64,000 nucleotides of DNA from Selaginella tamariscina (taxonomy: Eukaryota > Streptophyta > Lycopodiopsida > Selaginellales > Selaginellaceae). Every line of letters starts with the position of its first letter. Position 1 is the stretch's first letter. Positions 13,475 to 25,060 of the stretch are shown piece after piece. The notes beneath the pieces are model-generated. The model was not told the origin of the DNA and ran no database searches. It saw nothing but the letters and a program-made list of their open reading frames with translations. The translations under genes were made by a program, and so were the position numbers. Location: contig PUQB01000088.1 of NCBI GenBank assembly GCA_003024785.1, positions 1 through 64,000 of the forward strand, in the 5' to 3' direction.

Positions 13475-14960
13475 TTGGTGAACTTTACAAAATAAATAAA
13501 AGATGGATATAAACTAAATAAACATGAAATAAAAGTCTAAATAACCCAAATAAATTCTCTTATAATTAGTACTAAGCAGTGACATAATGACATTGCCATG
13601 TACATATATACATTTATATGTGAATTTTTTGTACGTAATTTTCAAGTGTTTTCTTTTATACACATGGTGTGTGTATCTCTCTCTCGCTATATATATATGT
13701 ATGTATGTATGTATGTATATGCGCGTTTGTACTTCCTTTCCCTATAACTGCATTCGTCTCAAATTTAAAATAAGAACCAATCGTTCGAATTTAAAGTAAG
13801 AGCAAATCCTTCACACTAATTTTCCTTACGTAGAATGCTAAAGAAATTACGATCACGTCGGGATCACGTATATTTCCTTTATTTATTTGAAATTCAAACT
13901 TAAAACATGGCATGAATGTTGTGTATTTATAGATATAATTGTATACATAACATACTAGAAAGAATCACATATACATACAATATTACCAGTTTGATACACA
14001 GCAGATACAATAAATATATATCATACATGCACTCATACACATGCATTTATACACACACACACATGAGCATATCAGTTTGATATATACATACAGATTATAT
14101 ATTTATTGATAATATAATAAAAATTAATTTACCAACAAAATTAGTAATAAGTGTGTGACTATCTATATATATATATATAATATTACACACACTTTTATGC
14201 AACAGATGTAATGCTCGGCCACCACCACGGCTATCCCAAGCATGCTCAGGCCGGGCTGAACATATGGGCTGCTCATGTGGAATTAATAAGAATACCTTAA
14301 TACAAAATTTAAGTGACCTAAAGAGGTCATTTAAAAAATGATTTTAAATTTTTTAAGGTAAGGGATTTGATACGAATCTCTTACCTTTAACTGGTTAAAA
14401 ATTAAGATAAAGATTTGATGTGAATTTAACCTCACAAAATTACGTAAGGTGAGGACAGCACCCTATAATATATATATATATAGAGAGAAATAGATATAAA
14501 TAGATAAATAGATGTTGAAAGTATAATATTTTAAATTATCACTAGACAATCTCTGTTAAATGTGGTCTGTGTGTGTGAAGCATACAAAAGAATTGGTATA
14601 TTCCACGGATGGTGAAATATCTTGTGATTAGCCATTATATATATACAGAAGACAAATGCACGTTATGTCAAGCACATGGCCAGCCTCGAACCTTGCTGAG
14701 CTTATTATATTATATTATATTAAATAAATAAAATAATATTTATCTAAATAATCTAAGGCACCATCTATATCTAGAATATAGAGATTGTGTCAAACAGCTG
14801 GTTGCAATTTCACATTGTGCCCTATATACCCAACAACTTTGTCTTATTCCGTATGCTTGTTGTCTGATTATAGCTGTCATCCATACTATGTGTGATTACG
14901 TCTGCTGTGATATCCAGAAAGTATAATATATACATTTTAAAGTGTATCCAACTTAATCTT
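13475..14960. other. Intergenic DNA with microsatellites
   Basis: AT-rich DNA with a (TATG)n run near 13697-13725, (TA)n runs near 14166 and 14468, and TATAT tracts. No coding signal is visible. It ends at the 3' end of the lipase gene. Confidence 0.5.
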
Positions 14961-14961
14961 G

Positions 14962-16745
14962 TTAGTAGCATTCCTCGTCTTTGTCTTCCCGCTCCGGTTG
15001 AACCCATCTACCATTTTTATCCTGAACAAGCCCCTTGTGCATCTCTTGCCACCAACACGGCGGTACACCGAGTTCACTCTTCAGAAAGTCTGCAGCCTTG
15101 TTCACAAGGGCCGGTCTCGACCTGTAACCGAAACAAACTCCTTGCCGAGCCCGGTAACCATCCACAAGATACAGGAGAGCCTCCAGATGGTGCCAGATAG
15201 GGTTCAAAGTGTGTTGCAGAGCCTGACACCAGTCGGTACACAGCTCGAGACTCCTCCCCACATGACTGTACGTCCATGGTAAACCATCAATCACCCTCCG
15301 CAGTAGAGCGAAACAGTTCTCGTTAAAGATAATCCCAGGTGCCCTAGGAACAAGGTCCTTGTCATTGACAATGCGAAGAACCCTAATCCCCAGCCCGTTG
15401 CACCTGTCTCGGAACGCATTGTTTCCGACTCTGGGTGCACTGAACGAGAACACCGTGATGGGTATGTTGTTGGTAGGGTCGTCGTCCTCATTATGCGGCC
15501 TAGGCAAGCTCTCAAATATCGCATCCATACTTCTAGACTGAGTCCCTTGTTGAATGTACCCCTCCGAAAGCCAGTTAGCGCCGGTTCATCCATACCCGAC
15601 TCAGCTATGTCGTAAGCAGACAGTAAAGCAAGTGCACCTCCGAGGCTGTGACCAGTAACCGTGATACTCAGCTGCTCGCCCGTATACTTACCCACCAGCC
15701 GGTGTATCTCCCACAGGAGCTGCTCACGTGCAGATTGTCTCTTCTCCTTCTTGCACGTGTACAGATGCAGGAAACCACTCTCCACCTTGACACCGTTGAG
15801 AGAGATAAAACTTTTGTCTCCTCGTGTGTGCCGCTCGTCCAGACCGGCTGGTACTAGAAAGTCCTTGAGATTCTCCATCCACTCTAACGAAGTCACAGTA
15901 CCTGAAAGACCAACACTTAATATTGGCATGTGTGTGTGTGCACGCACATGAGCAAGCAAAAGAAGTGTACCTCTCCATGCCACCAAAATGTCACGCCGGC
16001 CCAGTCGAGCAATCTCCTTGTCGCAAGTAGTAACCGCAACATACCCGATCCAATTTGAATCGCGACTCCATGCATCCTTTGCCTCTGAGTTTTGAAGAAC
16101 CGAGGTAAATCCGGGTCCATGGTAGCATATAGATACTTTGTAATCTCGTACCCTCTTTCCGGTAGCCCGACCTTGTCGAACAGTTCGGACCTCTTGTACT
16201 TACACCTACCGCAGTACTTCGAGTAACTGTTCGCATCGAAAGCGTCATAGCACGCCTGCGCAAACTCACCGTACCGTATAATCTCGGATCTCAAGCAGGC
16301 ATCCATGGGATGGTCCAATAGGCCTTCCCAGTTATTAGCCCCCTGTATCTCCCTCCATCTCTCTCGCTAATTATCGGCTTCTTTGTTGATTTACTCTTCT
16401 TGATACCTCACCTAACTTCTTTCTCTTTGTTGTGATATATGCAGATCTTCTTATAGTATTGCTTTCAACTGGTGAGGGTGCGGGTGCTTCTACAGAGCTC
16501 AAGGCATCGGTTTTGTTACTGAGGACTGACCTTCCAATGTCTTCAAGTATGTTACTCTGGTTCTCTGCTGCAGTACAGACTTCGCCAGACTGCAGTACAC
16601 AGGGATTATTTGTAGAGACCACAACCGAATTGAAGGACGGGGAAGACCCAGTAGCACATGTGATATGTCTCCTCTTTGGAGCCTGACTCAGATAATAAAC
16701 CTTCTTAACAAGGCAATGGGGATTTGTTAGAAACAGAGCCTCCAT
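14962..16745 (-). CDS. Class-3 lipase, plastid PLA1/DAD1-like, with frameshifts
   Basis: This is a lipase_3 (alpha/beta hydrolase) gene on the minus strand. The family's DAD1/PLA1-I members release acyl chains from plastid galactolipids or phospholipids and feed oxylipin (jasmonate-type) synthesis. From 16745 the frame starts [11 protein letters not shown], a Ser/Thr-rich leader that could be a transit peptide. It shifts by one base near 16390 into [19 protein letters not shown], then [20 protein letters not shown] and [28 protein letters not shown] and DILVAWRGT follow in another frame. A 69-bp intron (15970-15902, GT-AG) joins AWRG to [11 protein letters not shown]. The nucleophile motif GHSLGG lies near 15650. 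After another frame change near 15540 come [10 protein letters not shown], the Asp motif [11 protein letters not shown] and the His region [14 protein letters not shown], ending WVQPER. All three catalytic regions are present. The frame breaks could be mutations or indel errors. Substrate and compartment are inferred from family. Confidence 0.8.
15902..15970 (-). other. 69-bp intron in the lipase gene
   Basis: On the minus strand the sequence passes from AGAG to a GTACAC donor and ends TTTCAG before GTACTGTGAC. Removing it restores the conserved [11 protein letters not shown] frame. This is short but within the range of other introns in this window. Confidence 0.75.
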
Positions 16746-16749
16746 TCTT

Positions 16750-17789
16750 AAGCCTCAAGGAGCTTCTTATCCCAAATATTTAATTTCTTCTATATATTTA
16801 CATGAAAATATGTAATAAATATATAAAGCAACATATTTCAAGTCTCTGAAATAGTAAAAGTCTTTGAACATGTGTAACATATGCAAAGTGTAACTGGAAT
16901 CAGTATATAATGAATCGTTTCTGCCACTAAAGGTTTCTTATTATTAAAACCAAAACATATGTATATATATATATATAAAGAAATAATATACATATATGTA
17001 AGTAAAACATTATAGATGACAAAACTTAATATGTCAAACTCGGACAAATTCAAAGTCATATTTGGATGCTATAACTACAAAAGCATGACTTATAACAAAG
17101 TGATTCTAAACACACATATATTAAATGTTAATATAACATTTATTAATGGAAAGTATCTATCTTTTAATGGTCAAAACACATTTATGACCAAGGTATCTTT
17201 TGAGAAATTTAAGCTAATTATATTCCCTATTTATTTAAATGACAAATCTTAAAATATACATATACATGTATCGGATTTGGAATCCGACCATTTAATTATT
17301 CTACAAAATATTTTAATTAAATTGTTCAGATTTATTTAATGTTAGATTAATTTTGAGAAATAATAAAATATCACGAGTGTAAGGTAATGGAGTTTGATTT
17401 ATAATTTATTTCAATTTTAAAATTAAATTAAGAAATGAAATGTAAAGGACTTAAATATTAGTGATGTAATATATATTAGGATATGTGCTAATTAAATGGC
17501 TCACTCATAATTTACTTTTTTAAATTAATAATAAAAAGAATTAAACATAATAATAATATTCTAATATATATTATATCATCTCTAAGGTAAGGATATAGTT
17601 TAGTTGAAAAACTTAAGTTTTATTTAAGCCTTAAAATTTTATAATTAAATTTATAAAAAGACTGAAGTATGTTTATTTAAATTGAGTTAAAGTTTCATCT
17701 TTAAGTGCTTCACTACTTAACTTCTTAATATGAATTTTTTATTACATACGTATAATTTCTTAAATACAGATTATGTATATGTAAACACT
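16750..17789. other. AT-rich intergenic DNA
   Basis: AT-rich stretch with a (TA)n run near 16965 and no recognisable gene. The ORF at 17016-17252 (78 codons) is Lys/Asn/Ile-rich, as expected from base composition alone. The 3' part borders the gypsy LTR. Confidence 0.45.
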
Positions 17790-18012
17790 TGTAGGTTCCA
17801 TGGTATATATACTACGTATATACGCTACGTATACTTTGCCATGGAGGTGCCAAGTGGCATTAGGATTCATACACACTAATATGGGCATTGGCTAATCTGG
17901 GCACCATGATTTACTTGGTACCAAGAGTGCTAATCCTAGCACAGACACTTAGTATAAATACCCTGTATCAGCAGACCTAATTGAATCGTATTTAGTATTC
18001 ACACCTCTCTCA
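17790..18012 (+). repeat. 5' LTR of the plus-strand gypsy element
   Basis: 223 bp, TG...CA edges. It contains the inverted stretch TATACTACGTATATACG near the start and a TATAAATA box near 17953, a plausible promoter core. Confidence 0.9.
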
Positions 18013-18013
18013 T

Positions 18014-18024
18014 TGGTGGAGATG
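18014..18024 (+). other. Primer-binding site, probable tRNA-Ala
   Basis: TGGTGGAGATG begins one base after the LTR. It is complementary to CATCTCCACCA, which I recall as the 3' end (with CCA) of plant tRNA-Ala. The two minus-strand elements carry near-identical PBS, so alanine priming appears to be a lineage trait. Confidence 0.6.
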
Positions 18025-18099
18025 TTGGGTAGTCCTTTTTCGGCTTAGTTTTTTTGTGTTCCTTTTTTGTCTCCCTCTTCCCTTGTGTTCTTGGTCGTG

Positions 18100-19016
18100 A
18101 TGGCAACCGAAGAAAGGTGGTTGCAGTTGTTCGATGCACTGCAATTGAGCGTGGCAAATCAGACTGCTCTGCTGTGCGAGAAATTCACCAAGGAATGCAG
18201 CAGAATGCTAGTATGCCGCAGAGTTCTAATCCACACCTTTTGGGTTCCAATCCACGGGTTCGTCCAGAATTCTTCAAGGGGGAGATTGGAGCAGACGTGT
18301 ACCATTGGTGGGAACATTTTCAAGGGATTGCTGATTACCATGGATGGTCTGACTCCCAGCGGTTGCGAGAGTTCCCAACGTGTTTGCAAGGACTTGCCTT
18401 GCAATGGTACAATGGTGTCCCCGTTCTTGATCGACAAGATTGGAACATCTTATCCCAGCGTTTCAAGCAAGCTTTTGGTAAGCCCGAGGATTCTGCTGCA
18501 GCTTTTCGTGAGCTCCATGACTTGAAGCAAGTGTCGGGAGAGACTGTCCAACGATTCGGGATTAAGTTTCGAAACTTGGTCAATCGTGCAGATCCAAGCA
18601 TGACAGAACGGGTACGTTTGGGCTTGTTATGGCCGCTCTTCGCCCTGATTTGGCTGGCTTGGTGGAGGGCTTTGGTCCTTCGACTGTGGAGGAGGCCTTG
18701 CGGATTGCACAACGATTTGAGAACTCATTGGGGAGCACAACGTGTATATCCTGTATCGGCACCTATTCCTGGGACATCCGATCCTGTTCCGATGGAGGTG
18801 GGTGCTGTTCAGATGGAGGACCAGTCCTCAGGCCGCAGGAGGGGCCCAGGCCAAGCTGCTGGTCGTCGTGGTCGTGGTCGTGGGCGGAACATTCAGTGCT
18901 ATGAGTGCCGAGGTTGGGGACATGTTGCACGAGCATGTGCAAATCGACATCAAGTAGCTGCCATCGAGATTGCAGAAGAAGTGGAGACTCTTCCGCAGCC
19001 GGAAAACGAGGCATAG
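18100..19016 (+). pseudogene. gypsy gag, frameshifted
   Basis: The likely start is ATG at 18100 (MATEERWLQLFDALQLS). The frame slips before GEIGADVYHWWEHFQ, the retrotransposon gag core that continues through LREFPTCLQGLALQWYNG and ILSQRFKQAFG. A second slip around 18633-18720 hides ALRPDLAGLVEGFGPSTVEE in another frame. The original frame returns for a basic Gly/Arg-rich linker and the CCHC knuckle CYECRGWGHVARAC (near 18900), ending at 19016. Gag would form the virus-like particle and bind RNA. This copy cannot make the whole protein without correction. Confidence 0.85.
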
Positions 19017-19169
19017 TGCATGGGGTGTCAGAGGACCCATGCACTAGGCACATTGCACCACCTCTGAAGAACTTGATTCCAGCGCATGGTCGACACTTCC
19101 CCGAAGCACCTTTGTTCTTCCATGCTTGTGCGGGCATAGGGGTCTCGAGTGAGTTACTGGACACTGAGC

Positions 19170-22100
19170 GTTTTATGTTTGTGTTCTCCGGCATGGTAGA
19201 AGGAACTCCTGTTTCAGTCCTGGTGGACTCCGGATCCAGTATATCTTTTCTATCAATCGATCAGTAGCGGAGTCCTTGCACTTGCACACAGTACCAGCTG
19301 AGCGAACTTTGAAGGTAGTGTTTGCTGATAAGCAGTCTTTTGCTAGATCACATCGAATTGCACATGTGCCTGTGGTGTTAGGAGGATACCATCATCTACT
19401 TCCGTTGCGGGTGATGCCGAGCCAAGTCCATGACATCATCCTCGGTGTCAATTGGCTTCGTGCGGTCAAGGCAAGATGTGATTTTGAAATGTGCACGTTG
19501 TCTATCCCAGGATGCCCCCCATTGCAGGCTACAGAACATGCACCGAATGGCATGGCGGCAACATTGCAGGGCATGATGGCGCCTAAGGCAGAGCCTTCTC
19601 CAGAGCAACGAGCTAAGGACATCAAGGAGCTGTTGGCGAGGTATCCGAGCCTATTCAAACCCATTGTAGGAGATGCAAATCCCCTGTTGACTACTCGGCA
19701 TCACATCCCGACTGGTACAACTCGCCCGATCAGAATGGGGCTCAGGCGACGATCTCCAAAGGAGAAGGATATCTTGAATCGTTGTGTGAGGGAGATGCTA
19801 GAGTTGAAGGTGATACGTAAGTCTCGAAGTCCATGGGCAGCAGAACCACACCTAGTTCCGAAGCCGGATGGGACTACACGTTTCACTATTGATTTCAGGC
19901 CATTGAACGATGTTTCTGTTCCAGATTCATATCCACTACCAAGGGTGGATGATTTGGTCGATGCATTGGGGAATAGCCGGTACTTCACTATCTTGACATG
20001 GCTTCCGGCTATTGGCAGATCCCTATGGCTCCTGAAGATGCAGCAAAGACAGCATTTCGAACACCATCCGGCTTGTACGAGTTTACGTCATGCCATTTGG
20101 GTTGGTCGGGGCCCCAGCAACCTTCCAGCGGATGATGGATGAGCTATTGGAGGGCTTTGAAGAATTTGCACGTGCGTACATCGATGACCTTCTTATTCAC
20201 TCTGCTACGTGGGAGGAGCACCTTCAGCAGTTAGAGCGGGTCCTGCAGCGATTGGTGCAATACGGGCTGAAGTTGAAAGAGCAGAAGTGCAAGTTCGGAT
20301 GTACCTCCTTGAAATACTTAGGATTCATCATCACGGCAGAGGGTGTGAAACCGGATCCCGAGAAGACCCTAGCTGTACGAGAATTTCCTGCTCCTGAGTC
20401 AGTGGCGGAGTTGCAGCGTTTCTTGGGAAAGGCAACATACCTAGCGAGGTTTGTTCCGCGGTTCTCAGATTTGACAGCCCCATTGCGAGGATTGTTAAAA
20501 CAAGGAGCTCAGTTCCGGTGGTCCAAGAAGTGTCAGAAGGCGTTCGAGGATGTTAAGGCATTGCTAGGATCTCCACCTTTGTTGCGGTATCCGGACTTTG
20601 CCAAATCCTTTATTCTTCGGACCGATGCTTCAGATGTCGGGTTGGGGCCGATCTGTTGCAGGAGACTCCCAATGGTCAGCGGTACCCAATCGCTTATGCA
20701 AGTCGGAGCCTTACTGAGGCAGAGAAAAATTATTCCACCACGGACAAGGAATGTCTGGCAGCCGTATGGGCCTTTCAAAAGTTCCATGCATATCTACATG
20801 GCTCCAACACATTGTTGGAAACTGATCATGCTGCTGTCAACTCAATCATGAAGAGGAGGAATGTGACGGGACGACTTGCACGTTGGGCGTTAATTTTGCA
20901 AGGGTATCGTTTTCGGGTTGTTCATCGCCCAGGGTCTAGCATGGCGGATGTGGATGCGTTATCCCGAGCTCCTGTGGTAGTGGCAGCCCCTGTAGCATTG
21001 TTGCCGGATGCCCTTCCTGATCGCGTACTTCCGAGGCGGGAAGACATTGTGGAGGCTCAAAAGATGGAGCCATGGATCAGGAGGTTGCGTGAGTCTTGAG
21101 TAGTGAGGTACCCTGCGAGGATCTTAACTTTCGCACATATGCACGATCTTTCAGACTGATGGATGACTTGCTTGTCTTTGTTGGAGACGGTTCCGAGTGT
21201 CGTGTGGTGGCACCACCAGTTTACATTAACTCCTGGTTGCAGTTCTTTCATGACAACCCGATGTCCGGACACATGGGATTCCAACGATGCCTTGAGAGGA
21301 TTCGACAGCACTTGTATTGGCCCCGATTGCGACAAGACCTACATGAGTACATTCATACGTGTCCGGAGTGTCAACGGCATAACGTGTCCACACTTCCTCC
21401 TGCGCAACCCTGGAACCAATTCGAGTTTCTCGCCCCTTTGAGCTGGTAGCGTATGACATCATGGGACCATTCCCTGTGTCGCAGTTCGGTAATCGATACA
21501 TCATTGTGTGCTCTGATTACTTGACTCGGTGGGTAGAAGTGTGTGCTTTGCCAGATGCTACAGCAACTTCCATCATCAAGTTCCTACTAGCTCAAGTGGT
21601 GTGAGGCATGGTTGCCCGAACGAATTTTATCGGATCAAGGACCAGGCCCAGCAGCGGAAGCAGTAGCTTTGTTGATGCGACGGTTGCAGATCCGACAATC
21701 TTTTGCCTCAGCTTATCATCCTGAGACTGATGGTTTGGTGGAGCGGTTGAACAGAACTTTCAAAGTCATGCTTGCCAAGTATGTGCGTCCTGACCATACG
21801 GATTGGGATATGTGGCTTCCATATCTCCAATTTGCTTATGTTTCAGCCCCTCACAAGTCAACAGGGATTTCCCCATTCAAAGCTTTGTATGGTCGTGAAC
21901 CTGTATTGCCACCAGCAGTTGGCATCACTCCTCACGAAGCACGGTATATGGATGGGCGTATGTGGTTGGAGCATTTGAACCAAGTCCTTCCTCTGTTGTA
22001 TGCTCAAGGTGGAGAACAGTTAGCTCGTGCACAAGAGTATCAGCGTCGGACTTACAATCAACGACATCGAATGCCACCTCAATACCAAGTGGGAGATTTG

Positions 22101-22316
22101 GTTCTCGTCAAGTTTCCAAGGTTAGGGGATCAAACACACGCAGCAGGGCTTCAACCGCGATGGGTCGGGCCTTGGAGTGTTGAAGAACAGTTGGGAACAC
22201 AGTGTATCGCTTGAAGCGGCCGTGATGGGGTTCGGGAGTCACAACATGTCACTCATATTGTCGGCTACTACCGTTCCACCAATGAACACTCGTCCAAGGA
22301 AAGAGGACCACCTTGA
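19170..22316 (+). pseudogene. gypsy pol (protease-RT-RNase H-integrase), broken
   Basis: Protease: LVDSGSSISFLS near 19225, then a stop and DIILGVNWLRAVKARCDFE. RT: PHLVPKPDGTTRFTIDFRP at about 19855, MPFGLVGAPATFQRMMDE, and catalytic AYIDDLLIHS near 20180, with a frameshift near 19995. RNase H: FILRTDASDVG near 20620, then a change of frame to [19 protein letters not shown] and HRPGSSMADVDALSRAP. Integrase: zinc part around 21240-21375 (HDNPMSGHMG...CPEC), core Asp residues in YDIMGPF and LSDQGP, then TDGLVERLNRTFKVML with the catalytic Glu. The C-terminal DLVLVKFPRL block ends without a chromodomain; the last in-frame stop is near 22316. Multiple shifts and stops make this copy inactive as read. 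Confidence 0.85.
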
Positions 22317-22334
22317 TAGGTAGAAGCCATGTCT

Positions 22335-22348
22335 TGAGAGGGGGATGA
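22335..22348 (+). other. Polypurine tract
   Basis: A purine run (GAGAGGGGGATGA) directly precedes the 3' LTR edge at 22349, as required for plus-strand priming. It resembles the tract of the minus-strand copies. Confidence 0.75.
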
Positions 22349-22589
22349 TGTAAGGTTCCATGGTATATACTACGTATATACGCTACGTATACTTTGCCAT
22401 GAAGGTGCCAAGTGGCATTAGGATTCATTACACACTAATATGGGCATTGGCTAATCTCGGGGCTGGCTAATCTGGGCACCATGATTTAACTTGGTACCAA
22501 GAGTGTAATCCTAGCACAAAACACTTAGTATAAATACCCTGTATCAGTCAGACCTAATCGAATCGTATTTAGTATTCACACCTCTTTCA
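22349..22589 (+). repeat. 3' LTR of the plus-strand gypsy element
   Basis: 241 bp, TG...CA edges. It matches the 5' LTR with a few substitutions and an extra segment of about 18 bp (the 'ggctggctaatctggg' partial duplication near 22460). Confidence 0.9.
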
Positions 22590-23650
22590 AGTTATGTAAT
22601 TTTATGTCATTAATGTTCGAAAAGATTTTGTGAATATTGAAAACTACCTTCGTTATTCACTTTATGGATGAATATTCATCAAGAATCTCTCTTACATCTC
22701 CGTATTGAGCAATCTTTTACATTCACATGGAATGACTCAATGATTCTTACAAAATTATTCAATAAGGTCTTCATGCATAGTAATGTAATTTTGAACTATG
22801 CATAATTAATAAGTTTTTAAATATAAAGACTAATAATGCTAGTTATTAGTCCTATAATTAAGACAATCTATATTTAATTTATATGAAGATCCTTATTTTA
22901 ATCTTTAAATTTTATTTTATTTTTCTGTAAATCTCTAGCATCTTTTTTTATTTTTCTGTAAATCTCAAAAATATGAGTAAATTTTAAACCCCAAGTTTTA
23001 GGGTACGTTGAAGGTAAAGCCAATCCGCAGCGGTGATGAATCATCTGCATCAAGCCGCAATCACGAAATCGATCAGCCGGTATTCAGTCGCTCTCCATCT
23101 GCTGCCGCTCGGGTCGGGGAGGAATCGAGCAGGTCGAAGGTATGGATCGCTCTCCAGGGAGTGGCTGGCCGACGGCCGGTATCCAGTCGCTCTTCATCCG
23201 CCGCTGATCGGTCGGACCAAGCCGGGTAAAGCTGAGCCGCTTTCTCATCAGTGAGCCTCAAACCACAGGAAGAGGATCAACGAGTTGGATTCGTGAAATT
23301 CAACATTGCAACAAAGGATCATTGCACGATTCGACTGTGGAACTTTCAAGTCAACACCATGCGTAAGCTTCGGGAGGTCCTTCGCGAGGGTGAGGAGGAA
23401 ATTTTTCTACCTCATGTTTCTAGTGATTTTTGAACTGTGCTTCGAAACTACTGCGACAATGTTCTCCCCAGGTTGAAGAAGTGGTCCAAGAAGAAGCCTC
23501 ACAAGCTTTCTATGTTGCGTGACGTGTAGCATCTTTTTGGGAATCTATCGTCTACCTTACGTTGGATTAACGGAGTTTGTGAAGCAGATTTGAGCTTGGT
23601 CCTAAGATTACTCCATAGCCTTTTGTATAGGAGGGGTCGTCCTTTGCAAC
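22590..23650. other. Intergenic DNA with a short degenerate repeat
   Basis: 22590-22990 is AT-rich and featureless. 23085-23225 contains two diverged copies (offset about 90 bp) of a block containing 'cagtcgctctccatc', GC-rich against the surroundings. A 60-codon frame at 23251-23433 (IRLWNFQVNTMRKLRE...) could be an exon fragment but I do not recognise it. Confidence 0.3.
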
Positions 23651-23653
23651 TGT

Positions 23654-23895
23654 GGAAAGCAATCCTCCGCATTTAAAACGTTGCTCGAGGTCCTGTCTTG
23701 TATGTTCAACAAAGGGGGTCTAGAGGAGGTTCTAGTATTTGATCAGCAACTCGATTTGCTGTTGTTGAAGCCCTCCTTCTGCTCAAGTCCTTTTTCCAGT
23801 TGCTGCTCAAGCCATCCTTCCTAATGTCTTCCCCTTTGTTGAGCATACAAGACGGGAACTCGAGCAACATTTTGAATGCGGAGGGGAGTGCTTCC
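23654..23895. repeat. Imperfect inverted repeat (65-bp arms, 112-bp loop)
   Basis: The arm at 23654-23718 is the reverse complement of 23831-23895, with most positions matching by eye; 'cgttgctcgagg...tcttgtatg' pairs with 'catacaaga...ctcgagcaac'. Transcription would give a long hairpin. Further 25-bp inverted matches (23757-23790 with about 24003-24040) sit outside the hairpin, so the locus has been rearranged. It may be a foldback element or gene-fragment duplication. Confidence 0.6.
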
Positions 23896-24069
23896 AATTA
23901 CGGAGGAGGTTGCTACACTTACAATTCCGGAGGTTCTACTATTTTATCAAGAACCTGGGGTAGTAGTTCTAGGAAGACAGGAAGGAGGGCTAGCAGTTGG
24001 AAAGAGGGTTTGAGCCGTGGCTGGAAGGAGGGCTTCAACAGCAGTGAATTTGTGGATATCAACTAGGGT

Positions 24070-25060
24070 GTGAGTAGTGTCGGAGGAGGAGGTACATATG
24101 TCTATATATATAATATATATATATATAGACACACACACACACACATTCTAAATGTATAATTTTTTATTTTCCATCAGACGCTAGTGTGGAATATGAGGAT
24201 TGTGGAAGACTAAAGAAATCTAAAGTTTGTGCAGGACTGGTACTTAATCATTCTTTTTGGCATCTTCGAATATATATCCAATTTTCAGGTACGTGTGTGT
24301 GTTAGCGTGTGTGCGTGTGAGAGGTGCAGGTTTGTCTCTGGCGTTACTTGGGACGTATGTATGTGGTGTTGACGTATTTTCACTGTGAAGAGCTTCTCAG
24401 GTTGACACCTTAAATTTGCGGCTTAGCCATAATCCAGTGTCTTTAAGCAGCACGTTACCCGACTGGTCTCCGACGTAAGCATAACACACACACACACGTA
24501 CACGCACGCACGCGCACGCGCACGCGCGACACACACACACACACATATATATATAAACACACACACAGACATTTCAAAACTAGCAGATCCAATCAAACGT
24601 GTAAGTATATATACAAGTTAAACTCGCTGTAGCATATTTATCATTAGAACTTTTACAAAACTATGTTAATTAACCATATGAGCACGCACACACACGAAAC
24701 CTACATACAAAGTATTGTCTACCACATAGTCCTATACAGCATAGTTATGTATACTATAGTTTTATACATCAAACAGATTCTTTCTTTCAAGTCGTCCAGT
24801 GCCTTTGCAATAACACAGTGGACCATTCTCAGCCAGTCGCTGATCCATCCATGAACTCAAAGAGACCACCTTTAGAAGAATAGTAGAGAGAGAGTCGTGT
24901 ATGATATAGCTATGTTCCACAAATATTGCAATTCATATATCAAATGTAAAGACAGGCGTACCTTTGGTGTGTGTAGTCATATATATATTGGACGCTCATA
25001 TGATGTATGTGGCCTCTTTTACATTGGACTGTGAGAGCAACAGTGGCAAAGTAGATATCC
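24070..25060. other. Intergenic DNA, CA/CG/TA microsatellites
   Basis: Compound simple repeats occur at about 24095-24150 (TA, then CA) and 24483-24575 (CA with CACG/GCGC runs, then TA, then CA). No coding or RNA gene is evident. Confidence 0.5.

Larger units (their letters stand above)
17790..22589 (+). mobile_element. Ty3/gypsy retrotransposon, plus strand, related family
   Basis: Two LTRs (17790-18012 and 22349-22589) flank gag and pol in Ty3/gypsy order. The proteins resemble those of the two minus-strand copies: the gag core, RT and integrase share block structure and the PBS is nearly the same. The LTR sequence is unrelated, so this is a sister family. No matching target duplication is evident (ACACT and AGTTA flank the element). 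Several frameshifts and stops break the ORFs. No chromodomain is seen. Confidence 0.9.
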
